Notes under the pieces: generated by a model
Told to the model about the DNA's origin: nothing
Databases searched by the model: none
What the model saw: only the letters and a program-made list of their open reading frames with translations
Assembly (NCBI GenBank): GCA_038247995.1
Contig: JBBRUG010000142.1
Coordinates: 1 to 14,521 of the forward strand
Reading direction: 5' to 3'
DNA: 14,521 bases
Source of the DNA: JBBRUG01 sp038247995
GTDB taxonomy: Bacteria > Chloroflexota > Chloroflexia > Chloroflexales > Chloroflexaceae
Shown here: positions 1 to 6,371 of the stretch, one piece after another
How the letters are laid out: the number at the start of each line of letters is the position of its first letter
How positions within the stretch are numbered: the stretch's first letter is position 1
Made by a program: the position numbers and the translations under genes

Positions 1-2
1 AT

Positions 3-983
3 CTCGATTATGGCGGGATCGATATGGGCGCTGAGGCCGCAGATGTGATCAACGAGCAGGCCACGCCCGCCGAGTCGCGCATCGTCGCCGAGTGGCTCAC
101 CAAAGCGCTCGAAGCTGCGCGTGGCGATCAGTATGGTACGTGGAAGCGCGAGGCACTTGGGCGCTGGCTGATCAAGCTCATGGCACTGAGCGGCCAACCC
201 CTCGATGATACCGCCGCAATTCGGATTGCCCGCGCGAGCGATCAACCGGAACTGGTTGTCGAGTTGTTGTTGGGCCGCGATCAAGTTGATGCAGCACTCG
301 CCGAAGCGCAACGCACGCCCGATTATCGGCTGCCGCAGGTGGCCAATGTGCTCTGGAATGCCGGCCATCAGGATCGGGTGCTCGAATTGATCCATAATCG
401 GGCGCTTCAGGGTGCGCATTATCTGGTCTACCAATGGCTGGATGAACATCTTGAACAAATCGATAATTCGACGCAGGCAATCCAACTTGCCGAACTGGCG
501 TTTAATCGTGCGCCCACCGTCGAGCGCTACAAGCGCCTCGTGCGCCTGGCCGCGCCGACAGGTCAGTGGGGGCAATTGCGCTCCGAGGTCTTGGCGCGCC
601 TCCAGGAGCCGAGCCACTATAATCTGCTCGTCCAGCTTTATCTGGTTGAAGGTGCCGTCGGCGATGCCGTTGAGCTTGCCGGCGCTATAGCTGCGGGAAC
701 TGTTCCTGATCCCGGAATTCTCACTACGGTTGCTCAGGCTGCCGAGGAGGCATTTCCCGCCGATGCGGCCTGGTTGTACAACCGCATTGCAGAATTGCTG
801 ATCGCACGGCAGAATCGCCCTAGCTACGCCGAGGCCGCCAAGCTTATCTGTCGCCTGCGCGATCTGCATCAGCGCCACGAGCAGGTCGCCGAAGCGCAGG
901 CTGCTATTGCCCACTTTCGCACTGAATATAAGCGCTTCCGCGCCTTCCAGGAGGAAATGACCCGCGCCGGCATCTCGGCGTAA
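3..983 (+). CDS. C-terminal part of a helical-repeat protein, probably SWIM zinc-finger family (5' partial)
   Basis: The reading frame is open to the left edge, so the ATG at 24 is probably internal and the gene starts upstream of the window. About 326 residues are visible. They are rich in Ala, Leu, Glu and Arg, have no membrane segment or signal peptide, and read as successive helix pairs of the TPR type. The final 60 residues are an Arg/Glu-rich helix ending in EEMTRAGISA. From memory, C-terminal regions of bacterial SWIM zinc-finger proteins look like this, but the SWIM motif itself (CxCx(n)CxH) would lie outside the window, so the family is an inference. It ends 19 bases from the convergent ribY stop codon, and no T-rich terminator is visible between them. 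The coding call is firm; the product name is tentative. Confidence 0.6.
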   Translation, partial: LDYGGIDMGAEAADVINEQATPAESRIVAEWLTKALEAARGDQYGTWKREALGRWLIKLMALSGQPLDDTAAIRIARASDQPELVVELLLGRDQVDAALAEAQRTPDYRLPQVANVLWNAGHQDRVLELIHNRALQGAHYLVYQWLDEHLEQIDNSTQAIQLAELAFNRAPTVERYKRLVRLAAPTGQWGQLRSEVLARLQEPSHYNLLVQLYLVEGAVGDAVELAGAIAAGTVPDPGILTTVAQAAEEAFPADAAWLYNRIAELLIARQNRPSYAEAAKLICRLRDLHQRHEQVAEAQAAIAHFRTEYKRFRAFQEEMTRAGISA

Positions 984-1002
984 GCTGCGCAATCGGCGGA
1001 TC

Positions 1003-2058
1003 TTACTCTACAAACTCATTGGTGAACGCCGCGTTCACATCAACCGGCCCGGTGAGCAGCCCCGCTTCAAGCATAAACTCCTCGGACGCAACCCAAAGAT
1101 CTGCATCAGTAAAGCCAAGACCGTTCGCCGTGGTGAGTTCGCTGTACCAGTACGGCAAGCTTTCCAGCAACACCTGGCGCTGCAATTCGACATCGCCCAG
1201 ATTCGCTTCAGGGATGAACTCCAGGCTCAGATCAAAGGCTGCATCGGGATCGTCGAGGGTCGCGCGTAGGCCGCGCACCGATGCGGTAATAAAGCGTTGC
1301 ACCAGGTCCGGGTCGCTGGCGATCAACTCCTCGCTGGCGATAATGCCGTTCGCCGCCAGATTGTAGATGTCGGCCACGCGCAATACCTCAACATCCACGC
1401 CCTGCTGCCGGAGCAGTACCGGTTCATTCATCGCGTAGCCCATCGCCACCGGCACGTTGTCTTCCAGCACTGCCTGCGCCTGCGTGAATCCGATCTCTTG
1501 CACTGTGAGGTCGCTCTCGCTGAGTCCGGCCGCGTCGAGTGTGGCCAGCAGGCCATACAGACTCTCGCCGAACCGCCCTGGAATGCCGACGGTTTGTCCG
1601 GCAAGGTCGGCTGCACTATTCAGGCCCACGCCGGCCTTGCCGAAGAAGACGATCGGGAACTCCTGATAAAGCGTCATCACCGTTTGTACCGGCAAACCTT
1701 GTTGGCGCGCCAACAACGTCGATGTGCCGCTGGCCGTCGCAAAAGCGACATCGCCGTCCGGCCATGTCGCCACCCGCGCCACAACATCGTTCTCAAAATT
1801 GTAGTCAAACTTCACATCCAGCCCTGCCTCGGCATAATAACCATTGGCTATAGCCACATAGTAGGGCGCAAACTGAATGTTCGGGATGTACGACATCGCT
1901 AGAGTGACGGTGCGTAAGGTTTCTGCCGCCGGCGCTTCAGGCGTTGCTGCAACCGGCGTTTCCAGGGCCGCAGTCGGGGCAACCGGTGCTGCCGGCTGCC
2001 CGGCGCACGCCGTAATCAACATCAGGGCCATGAATAGGGAAATCCAACGCGTAATCAC
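1003..2058 (-). CDS. ribY: Riboflavin ABC transporter substrate-binding lipoprotein (RibY-like, NMT1/THI5 family)
   Basis: 351 residues if translation starts at the GTG at 2058, which has AGAGGA a few bases upstream. A longer in-frame ATG at 2193 would put about 45 unlikely residues ahead of the signal peptide. The N-terminus is a lipoprotein signal (FMALMLITAC, lipid-bearing Cys18), followed by a Pro/Ala/Thr linker and an NMT1/THI5-like periplasmic-binding domain. That domain carries the family pattern YIPNIQFAPYYVAIANGYY near residues 57-75 and a G(I/V)PGRFGES-type segment. This fold binds small heterocycles such as thiamine precursors. The assignment to riboflavin rests on the neighbouring FMN riboswitch, ribE and permease, as described for RibXY of Chloroflexus. 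The gene is 375 bases beyond ribE and preceded by a repeat shared with the gene at 4456, so it may have its own promoter as well as read-through. Confidence 0.82.
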   Translation of the reverse strand: MITRWISLFMALMLITACAGQPAAPVAPTAALETPVAATPEAPAAETLRTVTLAMSYIPNIQFAPYYVAIANGYYAEAGLDVKFDYNFENDVVARVATWPDGDVAFATASGTSTLLARQQGLPVQTVMTLYQEFPIVFFGKAGVGLNSAADLAGQTVGIPGRFGESLYGLLATLDAAGLSESDLTVQEIGFTQAQAVLEDNVPVAMGYAMNEPVLLRQQGVDVEVLRVADIYNLAANGIIASEELIASDPDLVQRFITASVRGLRATLDDPDAAFDLSLEFIPEANLGDVELQRQVLLESLPYWYSELTTANGLGFTDADLWVASEEFMLEAGLLTGPVDVNAAFTNEFVE

Positions 2059-2071
2059 AGGTGTCCTCTTT

Positions 2072-2169
2072 CTAGAGCACTGCGCAAAATGATTGAGCCA
2101 CTCAGGCCACTGAACCGAGTGGCTCGCTGCGCTCGCGCCATTGTACGCAGGCTCAATCGATCTAAGCAA
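2072..2169 (-). repeat. Leader repeat, copy L (inverted relative to 4335-4438), in the ribY 5' region
   Basis: Read on the minus strand, this ~98-bp stretch runs from TTGCTTA through GGCGCGAGCGCAGCGAGCCA to GCGCAGTGCTCTAG, ending 13 bases before the ribY start codon. The last ~68 bases match the copy at 4371-4438 with about six to eight differences; the earlier part aligns with a few small gaps. It contains a perfect 9-bp stem (GAGCCACTC/GAGTGGCTC) around a 13-base loop. The same module lies upstream of the gene at 4456 in the same orientation relative to the gene. It could be a shared promoter/leader or a member of a dispersed repeat family. Confidence 0.85.
2140..2169 (-). promoter_or_regulatory. 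Possible ribY promoter inside the leader repeat
   Basis: On the minus strand TTGCTT (2164-2169) is followed after 18 bases by TACAAT (2140-2145), a good -10 with a weak -35. Transcription would start about 75 bases before the ribY start codon. In the other repeat copy the equivalent hexamers are 23 bases apart, so this may be chance. Confidence 0.35.
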
Positions 2170-2433
2170 TGCTGTAAACACTGAGGAATACAATTGGGCC
2201 GACTGAGACAGTGAGCGACTGTCTGAACAGAAGTGTTATCACCGCCGAGCGCACGGATGCGGCGCCCGCCGTGGCGTTCCTGCGCAGGCAGGAACCGCGC
2301 CCAGCGGAGCCGGCGCAACGCCGTGGACGCCCGCTTGCGCAGGCGTGATATACAGATGGCGTCACGCCCCCCTTTTCCGACAGCTTCCAAGTCGGGTGTC
2401 TCACTGGATTCGCGCGATTGATGGCCCGGCTCA
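2170..2433. other. GC-rich non-coding spacer between ribE and ribY with palindromes
   Basis: No credible gene lies here. Two inverted repeats are clear: GTTCCTGC/GCAGGAAC with a 4-base loop at 2276-2295, and GGCGTGA/TCACGCC with a 13-base loop at 2342-2368. The middle part (about 2230-2370) is markedly more GC-rich than its surroundings, as in REP-like intergenic elements. No run of T residues follows either hairpin in the direction of ribE transcription, so they are not obvious terminators. Confidence 0.55.
2276..2295. repeat. 20-bp palindrome in the ribE-ribY spacer
   Basis: Perfect 8-bp arms GTTCCTGC and GCAGGAAC enclose the loop GCAG. It is REP-like in size and GC content; its copy number elsewhere in the genome cannot be judged from this window. 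Confidence 0.5.
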
Positions 2434-3054
2434 TCACTTTTGCCCGTCGGCATACTTCGACTGCATAGCGCCGAGCAAACGTTCGACATATTTGGCCATA
2501 ATATCGACTTCGAGGTTCACCAAGGCGCCGGCGGTTTGCTGGCCGAGAATGACCGCTTGCTGGGTATGCGCGATCAGTGAAATCGTGAAGCTTGTATCTG
2601 TGCGGCTCGCTACGGTCAGGCTAACCCCATCAACCGCGATATAGCCTTTCTGGACGACGTGTACCGCTAGTTCTTGCGGCACCTCGATCGTTACCAGGCG
2701 CGCTTCGCCGTCGGGTACGTCGGCAACAACCACACCAGTACCATCGACATGGCCTTGCACATAATGGCCGCCCATCCGCCCGCCAAAGCTCAGCGAACGT
2801 TCAAGATTTACCGCATCGCCTGCGCTCAACTGCCCCAGATTAGTGCGGCGCAACGTTTCCGGCGCCGTGCCAACGGTAAAACTACGCGCATCAAAAGCAG
2901 TTACCGTTAAACACACGCCGTTGACGGCAATGCTATCGCCTAAACGCACGCCTTCGAGCGCTGTTTGGCAGCCGATGGTAAGTGTGTTGTCGTGCTCCTG
3001 CCCCTGCGTAGCAGCGAGCAGCAGTCCTATCTCTTCCACAATTCCAGTAAACAC
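2434..3054 (-). CDS. ribE: Riboflavin synthase, alpha subunit
   Basis: Catalyses dismutation of two 6,7-dimethyl-8-ribityllumazine molecules to riboflavin, the last step of the pathway, in the cytoplasm. 206 residues, normal for the family. It begins with the signature VFTGIVEEIG and contains two Lum-binding domains: SIAVNGVCLTV at residues 41-51, with the conserved Cys48, and the second-domain counterpart KGYIAVDGVSLTV at 136-148, with GHYVQGHVDGTG at 97-107 at the domain join. I chose the GTG at 3054 because AAGGAG sits 7 bases upstream and the family usually starts at (M)FTGIVEE. The upstream ATG at 3081 lies inside an octamer repeat. The gene is second after ribX, 76 bases downstream of its stop, so it should be under FMN riboswitch control. 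Two TGA stops occur in a row. No other rib biosynthetic gene is in the window. Confidence 0.96.
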   Translation of the reverse strand: MFTGIVEEIGLLLAATQGQEHDNTLTIGCQTALEGVRLGDSIAVNGVCLTVTAFDARSFTVGTAPETLRRTNLGQLSAGDAVNLERSLSFGGRMGGHYVQGHVDGTGVVVADVPDGEARLVTIEVPQELAVHVVQKGYIAVDGVSLTVASRTDTSFTISLIAHTQQAVILGQQTAGALVNLEVDIMAKYVERLLGAMQSKYADGQK

Positions 3055-3072
3055 CCAGCACTCCTTCTGTCG

Positions 3073-3120
3073 AACTGCCAAACTGCCAAACTGCCAAACT
3101 GTCAGACTGTCAGACTGCCC
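3073..3120. repeat. Six tandem copies of an 8-bp unit between ribX and ribE
   Basis: Plus-strand units are AACTGCCA x3, AACTGTCA, GACTGTCA and GACTGCCC, contiguous over 48 bases. It occupies most of the ribX-ribE gap and ends about 18 bases from the ribE start codon. A unit of 8 is not a multiple of three, but the array lies outside both reading frames. Slippage would change only spacing and RNA structure. Confidence 0.9.
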
Positions 3121-3130
3121 GATTGGATCA

Positions 3131-3931
3131 CTACTGCTCCCAACGCACCAGCAAGCGCTCCAGGAGCGTAGCGGAGCTGTAAAGACCCAGCGTGATCGCC
3201 GCTAGCGTAAGCAGTGCCACAAAAATCAGCGGCGTGTCGAACAGGCCGCGTGCAATATTGATCAGCGCGCCCAGCCCTTCACGCCCAGCCACAAATTCAC
3301 CTACAACAGCGCCGGTGGTTGCCAGCGCCAAGCCGGTGCGTACCCCGGCGAATACGACCGTGAGCGATAGTGGCGCTTCAACATAGCGCAACATCTGCCA
3401 GCGGTTTGCCCCGCTGATCAGCGCCATCTCACGCAGTTCCCGTGGAATGCCGCGCAGCGCCACCACGGTGCTGATCACAATTGGCAGGAAGGTGATTAGC
3501 GCCGCAATCAGGATTTTTGAGCGTAGCCCCGGCCCCGACCAGAGGATGATCAGCGGCGCGATCGCAATAATCGGCACCGCCTGACTCGCCGCGAGGGCCG
3601 GCATCAGCGCCCGTTCCAGCCAGGGCAAATGCGCCAGCACATAGCCCAGCATCAGCCCGAGGATCAGCGCAATACCGAAGCCGCCGAGCGCTTCAGTGAG
3701 CGTAACTCGCGTGTGCTGCCAGAGCAGGCCGCTTGCGGCGGTGTCGATCCAGCGCTCCAAAACCAGCCCCGGCCCGGGCAAAATAAACGCTCGATAGCCG
3801 CCGACACTAACGATCAGTTGCCAGAGCGCCAGGGTGCCCAGGATTGTTGCCGGCAGCCCCAGCCAGCGCAGATCAGCGCGGGTTCGACGCGCCGAAGCAC
3901 TGCTTTGCGGAAGCGGTAGCGATTGTTGCAT
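3131..3931 (-). CDS. ribX: Riboflavin ABC transporter permease (RibX-like, BPD_transp_1 family)
   Basis: 266 residues from the ATG at 3931, which has GGTGAGGGG just upstream and lies just after the leader terminator. A longer in-frame ATG at 4075 would place the terminator inside the coding sequence, so I rejected it. The protein has about six hydrophobic segments, starting with LPATILGTLALWQLIVSVGG near residue 24. The cytoplasmic EAA-type loop reads EMALISGANRWQMLRYVEAP, the site that normally contacts an ABC ATPase. It resembles the SsuC/TauC/ThiX permeases. An FMN riboswitch directly upstream and ribE directly downstream make riboflavin, or a close precursor, the likely substrate, as known for RibX of Chloroflexus. 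Its binding-protein partner is ribY. No ATPase gene lies in the window, so one must come from elsewhere or be shared. Confidence 0.88.
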   Translation of the reverse strand: MQQSLPLPQSSASARRTRADLRWLGLPATILGTLALWQLIVSVGGYRAFILPGPGLVLERWIDTAASGLLWQHTRVTLTEALGGFGIALILGLMLGYVLAHLPWLERALMPALAASQAVPIIAIAPLIILWSGPGLRSKILIAALITFLPIVISTVVALRGIPRELREMALISGANRWQMLRYVEAPLSLTVVFAGVRTGLALATTGAVVGEFVAGREGLGALINIARGLFDTPLIFVALLTLAAITLGLYSSATLLERLLVRWEQ

Positions 3932-3963
3932 AAACCCCTCACCATTCCAATGCGCCAAAAAAG

Positions 3964-3996
3964 CCCAACAAAAAACCCGAAGGGAATACCTTCGGG
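3964..3996 (-). terminator. Intrinsic terminator in the FMN riboswitch leader
   Basis: On the minus strand CCCGAAGG, the loop TATTC and CCTTCGGG form a perfect 8-bp stem (3976-3996). It is followed at once by six T residues and, after TGTTGGGC, by six more. It lies between the riboswitch and the ribX start, about 45 bases before the ATG, where an FMN-responsive transcription terminator is expected. Confidence 0.92.
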
Positions 3997-4101
3997 GGAG
4001 CCAGACGCAACCAACACGACACAGCAGCACAAAGCCGTTGCGTGTGTAACGCCGAAACAACGCAAGCCGGATCAACCGTTTTGCGTGCTCTGCAAACGTC
4101 T
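3997..4101 (-). promoter_or_regulatory. Riboswitch expression platform with alternative pairings
   Basis: CCAGACG, immediately after the aptamer's closing strand (4097-4103), is perfectly complementary to CGTCTGG (4001-4007) just before the terminator. The 90 bases between contain several ACGCAA and TTGCGT segments that can pair in more than one way. This is the region that should convert FMN binding into termination or read-through; the exact antiterminator is not certain from inspection. Confidence 0.55.
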
Positions 4102-4221
4102 GGATCTTCTTTCATCCGGACTGTAACCGTCGGCCCCGGAGTTGCGCCGGATCATGCGCGCCTTGCAGCTCGCTCGTGGGCTATACCACCGATCGGGAAT
4201 TTCACCCTGCCCCGAAGATCA
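4102..4221 (-). promoter_or_regulatory. FMN riboswitch (RFN element)
   Basis: On the minus strand the P1 arms GATCTTC/GAAGATC close the element (4103-4109 with 4214-4220). The conserved RFN blocks appear in order: CGGGGCAGGGTGAAATTCCC, GATCGGTGGTATAGCCC, GCGAGC, GATCCGG, then TCCGGGGCCGACGGT and AGTCCGGATGAAAGAAGATC. This is the aptamer that binds flavin mononucleotide. A strong promoter lies just upstream and an intrinsic terminator downstream, so it should act at transcription and repress ribX-ribE when FMN is abundant. Confidence 0.97.
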
Positions 4222-4233
4222 TTTATAACGCAA

Positions 4234-4262
4234 AGCATAACATCGCCCCTTTAGCGTGTCAA
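4234..4262 (-). promoter_or_regulatory. Promoter of the riboswitch-ribX-ribE transcript
   Basis: A perfect -35 TTGACA (4257-4262) is followed, after a 17-base spacer, by TATGCT (4234-4239) on the minus strand. The predicted start near 4227 is just ahead of the riboswitch P1 strand, as expected for a leader that begins with the aptamer. Confidence 0.8.
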
Positions 4263-4312
4263 GCTACACGTTATTGACAGCCATCCTGAATCACGCCACA
4301 CTGACAGAATGA

Positions 4313-4338
4313 GTGCCGCAGTGGCTCAATCATTTTGC
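4313..4338 (+). repeat. Partial extra copy of the leader-repeat motif
   Basis: GTGGCTCAATCATTTTGC (4321-4338) is identical over 18 bases to the part of copy L that lies next to ribY (minus strand, about 2086-2103). It sits directly upstream of copy R in the same orientation, so the motif is present twice in tandem here, the first time in truncated form. Confidence 0.65.
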
Positions 4339-4438
4339 TTATCGCAGATCCGTTGAGCCGACATACAAGCGGCGCGAGCGCAGCGAGCCACCCGGTTCAG
4401 TGCCCTCAGGGGCTCAGTCGTTTTGCGCAGTGCTCTAG
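4335..4438 (+). repeat. Leader repeat, copy R, in the 5' region of the DUF2156 gene
   Basis: Plus-strand counterpart of 2072-2169, starting TTGCTTA and containing GGCGCGAGCGCAGCGAGCCA, then CCGGTTCAGTG and ending TTTTGCGCAGTGCTCTAG. It ends 17 bases before the ATG at 4456. The internal stem seen in copy L is weaker here: only GAGCC/GGCTC is intact, and the changed bases are not compensatory. With copy L it forms an inverted pair flanking riboswitch-ribX-ribE. Confidence 0.85.
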
Positions 4439-4455
4439 TGCGCTAAGGAAAGAGC

Positions 4456-5409
4456 ATGCTCTCCAGTGAATTTTTGCCTAAGCCGTTAGCAGTTGGCTCC
4501 GCCAGAGTTAATGATCCTGGACCGGCATTACCGCTCAGTTGGGCCCGTAGTGCTGTGGCTGAACCGCAATTTCAGCATGTATACTTGCCCTTCAGCCGGA
4601 CGACCTGGCTTGCCCACGCCGATCTGCCGCCTGAGCTGACATTTGCCCAGATCTATTATGACCAGTTGCTTGATTGGCCTGGTGGCCTGCTCTTGCGTGG
4701 ATGTTCACCTGAACTTGCCGCCTGGTTGGCTGCCCGTGGTTGGGCTACGGCGCGGGTTGGGATTGAAGGCCGCATTGATCTGTTCGGCTCCAGTCTCCAG
4801 CGTCGCAGCGTGCAGAAGATGGTTCACGCCGCTCGACGGCATGGCACGGTGCATGAGTTGCCCTGGAGCGACGGCGCTGCGCAGCAATTGAATGTATTGG
4901 CGTACCATGCCCGGGTTGCGGCTCGCCCACAACTCCGCTACCTCTTTCGACATACCTTTACGCCGGGCATGCGCTGTTTTGCGTTTGTGGCCCCAGGCGG
5001 CGCTTGGCATGGCGCCGTCCTCTGCTCAATGCCTCAGCCCGACCTGGCGGTGACCGAACTGATGCTGCGCCGGCCGCATGCGCCCGGTGGCGTAATCGAA
5101 AGCCTCATCGCCTATGCCGGCGCCCAGCTTGGCAGCGAAGGTGTGCGCTGGCTAAGCCTGAACGAAGTGCCGTTTCATCACCAGAGCGCTGATCTCACCC
5201 CGATCGAGCAGATGATTAGCCTTGCCGGCCGTCAGTTGCACTCCGTCTATAATGCTGCCGGGTTGCTGCGCTTCAAAGCTAAGTTCCATCCGAGTTGGCG
5301 GCCGGTTTATCTCTGTGCTCGGCCCCGGTTGTCGCTGACAGCCCTCGTCGATCTCTTTACCGCTTCGGGTTGTGCCGAACTCTGGCTGAGCCGTTGGCGT
5401 AGCGCCTGA
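4456..5409 (+). CDS. DUF2156 / LPG-synthase C-terminal-like (GNAT-fold) protein, soluble
   Basis: 317 residues, starting at the ATG with AAGGAAAG upstream. There is no signal peptide or membrane segment. The C-terminal half carries features of the DUF2156 domain found at the C-terminus of MprF phosphatidylglycerol lysyltransferases: GVIESLIAYAG near residue 213, then EGVRWLSLNEVPF, and AGLLRFKAKFHPSWRPVYL near residues 273-291. The domain is a doubled GNAT fold that, in MprF, transfers an aminoacyl group from tRNA to lipid. In stand-alone form its substrate is unknown, and I do not assign one. psuG starts 35 bases downstream on the same strand, so the two may be co-transcribed. Its leader is the same repeat found before ribY. 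Confidence 0.75.
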   Translation: MLSSEFLPKPLAVGSARVNDPGPALPLSWARSAVAEPQFQHVYLPFSRTTWLAHADLPPELTFAQIYYDQLLDWPGGLLLRGCSPELAAWLAARGWATARVGIEGRIDLFGSSLQRRSVQKMVHAARRHGTVHELPWSDGAAQQLNVLAYHARVAARPQLRYLFRHTFTPGMRCFAFVAPGGAWHGAVLCSMPQPDLAVTELMLRRPHAPGGVIESLIAYAGAQLGSEGVRWLSLNEVPFHHQSADLTPIEQMISLAGRQLHSVYNAAGLLRFKAKFHPSWRPVYLCARPRLSLTALVDLFTASGCAELWLSRWRSA

Positions 5410-5444
5410 CAGATCGCGACGCTATTTGTAAAAGGATTTTGCAT

Positions 5445-6371
5445 ATGTTACGGATTGCTGAAGAAGTAGCTGCGGCTCTGGAAACTGGTTATCCGATTGT
5501 CGCACTTGAGAGTACGCTGATCAGCCATGGCTTGCCCTACCCGCAGAATCTTGAAGTTGCCCTGGCTCTCGAAGCTGCTGTGCGTGCTGCAGGCGCGCTG
5601 CCAGCTACGATCGGTGTTGCCGCCGGTATTCCTACCATTGGTATGGATGCTGCAACCCTCGAACGCTTTGCCACGCGATCCGCATCGGTGCGCAAGCTCA
5701 GTCGGCGTGATGTCGGCGCTGCCATTGCTGGCGGCGCCGATGGTGCAACGACAGTTGCCGCTACCATGGCGTTCGCTGCCGCTGCCGAGATTGCCGTGTT
5801 TGCTACTGGTGGCATCGGCGGAGTGCATCGGGGCGCCGAACAGTCGTGGGATGTCTCAGCGGATCTGACCGAATTGGCGCGCACGCCGACCCTGGTGGTC
5901 TGCGCCGGGGCAAAGGCGATCCTCGATTTACCGGCGACATTGGAATATCTGGAGACATTGGGTGTGCCCGTGGTTGGCCTGGGAACTGATGAACTGCCGG
6001 CGTTTTACAGCCGATCCAGCGGCTTGCCTGTGCCGGCGCGGGCTGAAACACCTGCCGATGCGGCGCAGATCTGGCTCGCACAGCGCCGACATGCTGCAAT
6101 TGCGGCCCCAGGCGGGATGCTCTTGTGCGCACCTCCACCGCCGGAAGTTGCGCTTGAGCGTCACGAAGTCGAAACTGCAATTGCCCGTGCGCTTGAGCGG
6201 GCGCTCGCGGCGGCGGTGCGCGGCCCGGCGGTTACTCCGTTTCTGCTGGCGGCTATGGCCGAAGAGACTGCCGGCGAGAGTATTGCCACAAACGTCGCCT
6301 TGCTGCGCAACAATGCAATCATTGCTGCGCAGGTGGCCGTGGCGTTGGCCCAACATAAGGAAAATACTTGA
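5445..6371 (+). CDS. psuG: Pseudouridine-5'-phosphate glycosidase
   Basis: Splits pseudouridine 5'-phosphate into uracil and ribose 5-phosphate; the family uses a divalent metal and a lysine that forms a Schiff base with the opened sugar. 308 residues from the ATG at 5445 (AAAGGA nine bases upstream); a TTG two codons earlier is less likely. Signature segments are VALESTLISHGLPYPQN (residues 19-35), FATGGIGGVHRG (119-130) and VCAGAKAILD (152-161). Glu22, Asp140 and Lys157 have the same mutual spacing as the catalytic Glu31, Asp149 and Lys166 I recall for the E. coli enzyme. The usual partner kinase psuK and a nucleoside transporter are not in the window, and psuG is not fused to a kinase. Its stop codon overlaps the -35 box of the sigma-factor promoter. 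Confidence 0.95.
   Translation: MLRIAEEVAAALETGYPIVALESTLISHGLPYPQNLEVALALEAAVRAAGALPATIGVAAGIPTIGMDAATLERFATRSASVRKLSRRDVGAAIAGGADGATTVAATMAFAAAAEIAVFATGGIGGVHRGAEQSWDVSADLTELARTPTLVVCAGAKAILDLPATLEYLETLGVPVVGLGTDELPAFYSRSSGLPVPARAETPADAAQIWLAQRRHAAIAAPGGMLLCAPPPPEVALERHEVETAIARALERALAAAVRGPAVTPFLLAAMAEETAGESIATNVALLRNNAIIAAQVAVALAQHKENT

Noticed and set aside
2055..2489. 144-residue minus-strand reading frame across the ribE-ribY spacer
   Set aside because: It overlaps the end of ribE, is dominated by Arg/Ala/Gly from GC-rich sequence, resembles no family, and covers a repeat and palindromes.
3932..4075. 48-residue N-terminal extension of ribX from an ATG at 4075
   Set aside because: It would run through the leader terminator and expression platform; the ATG at 3931 has a good ribosome site and gives the usual permease length.
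4274..4302. Plus-strand TTGACA at 4274 as promoter for the DUF2156 gene
   Set aside because: The -10 at 17 bases would be CACACT, a poor match. The two divergent TTGACA boxes (4257 and 4274) are noted, but only the minus-strand one has a good partner.
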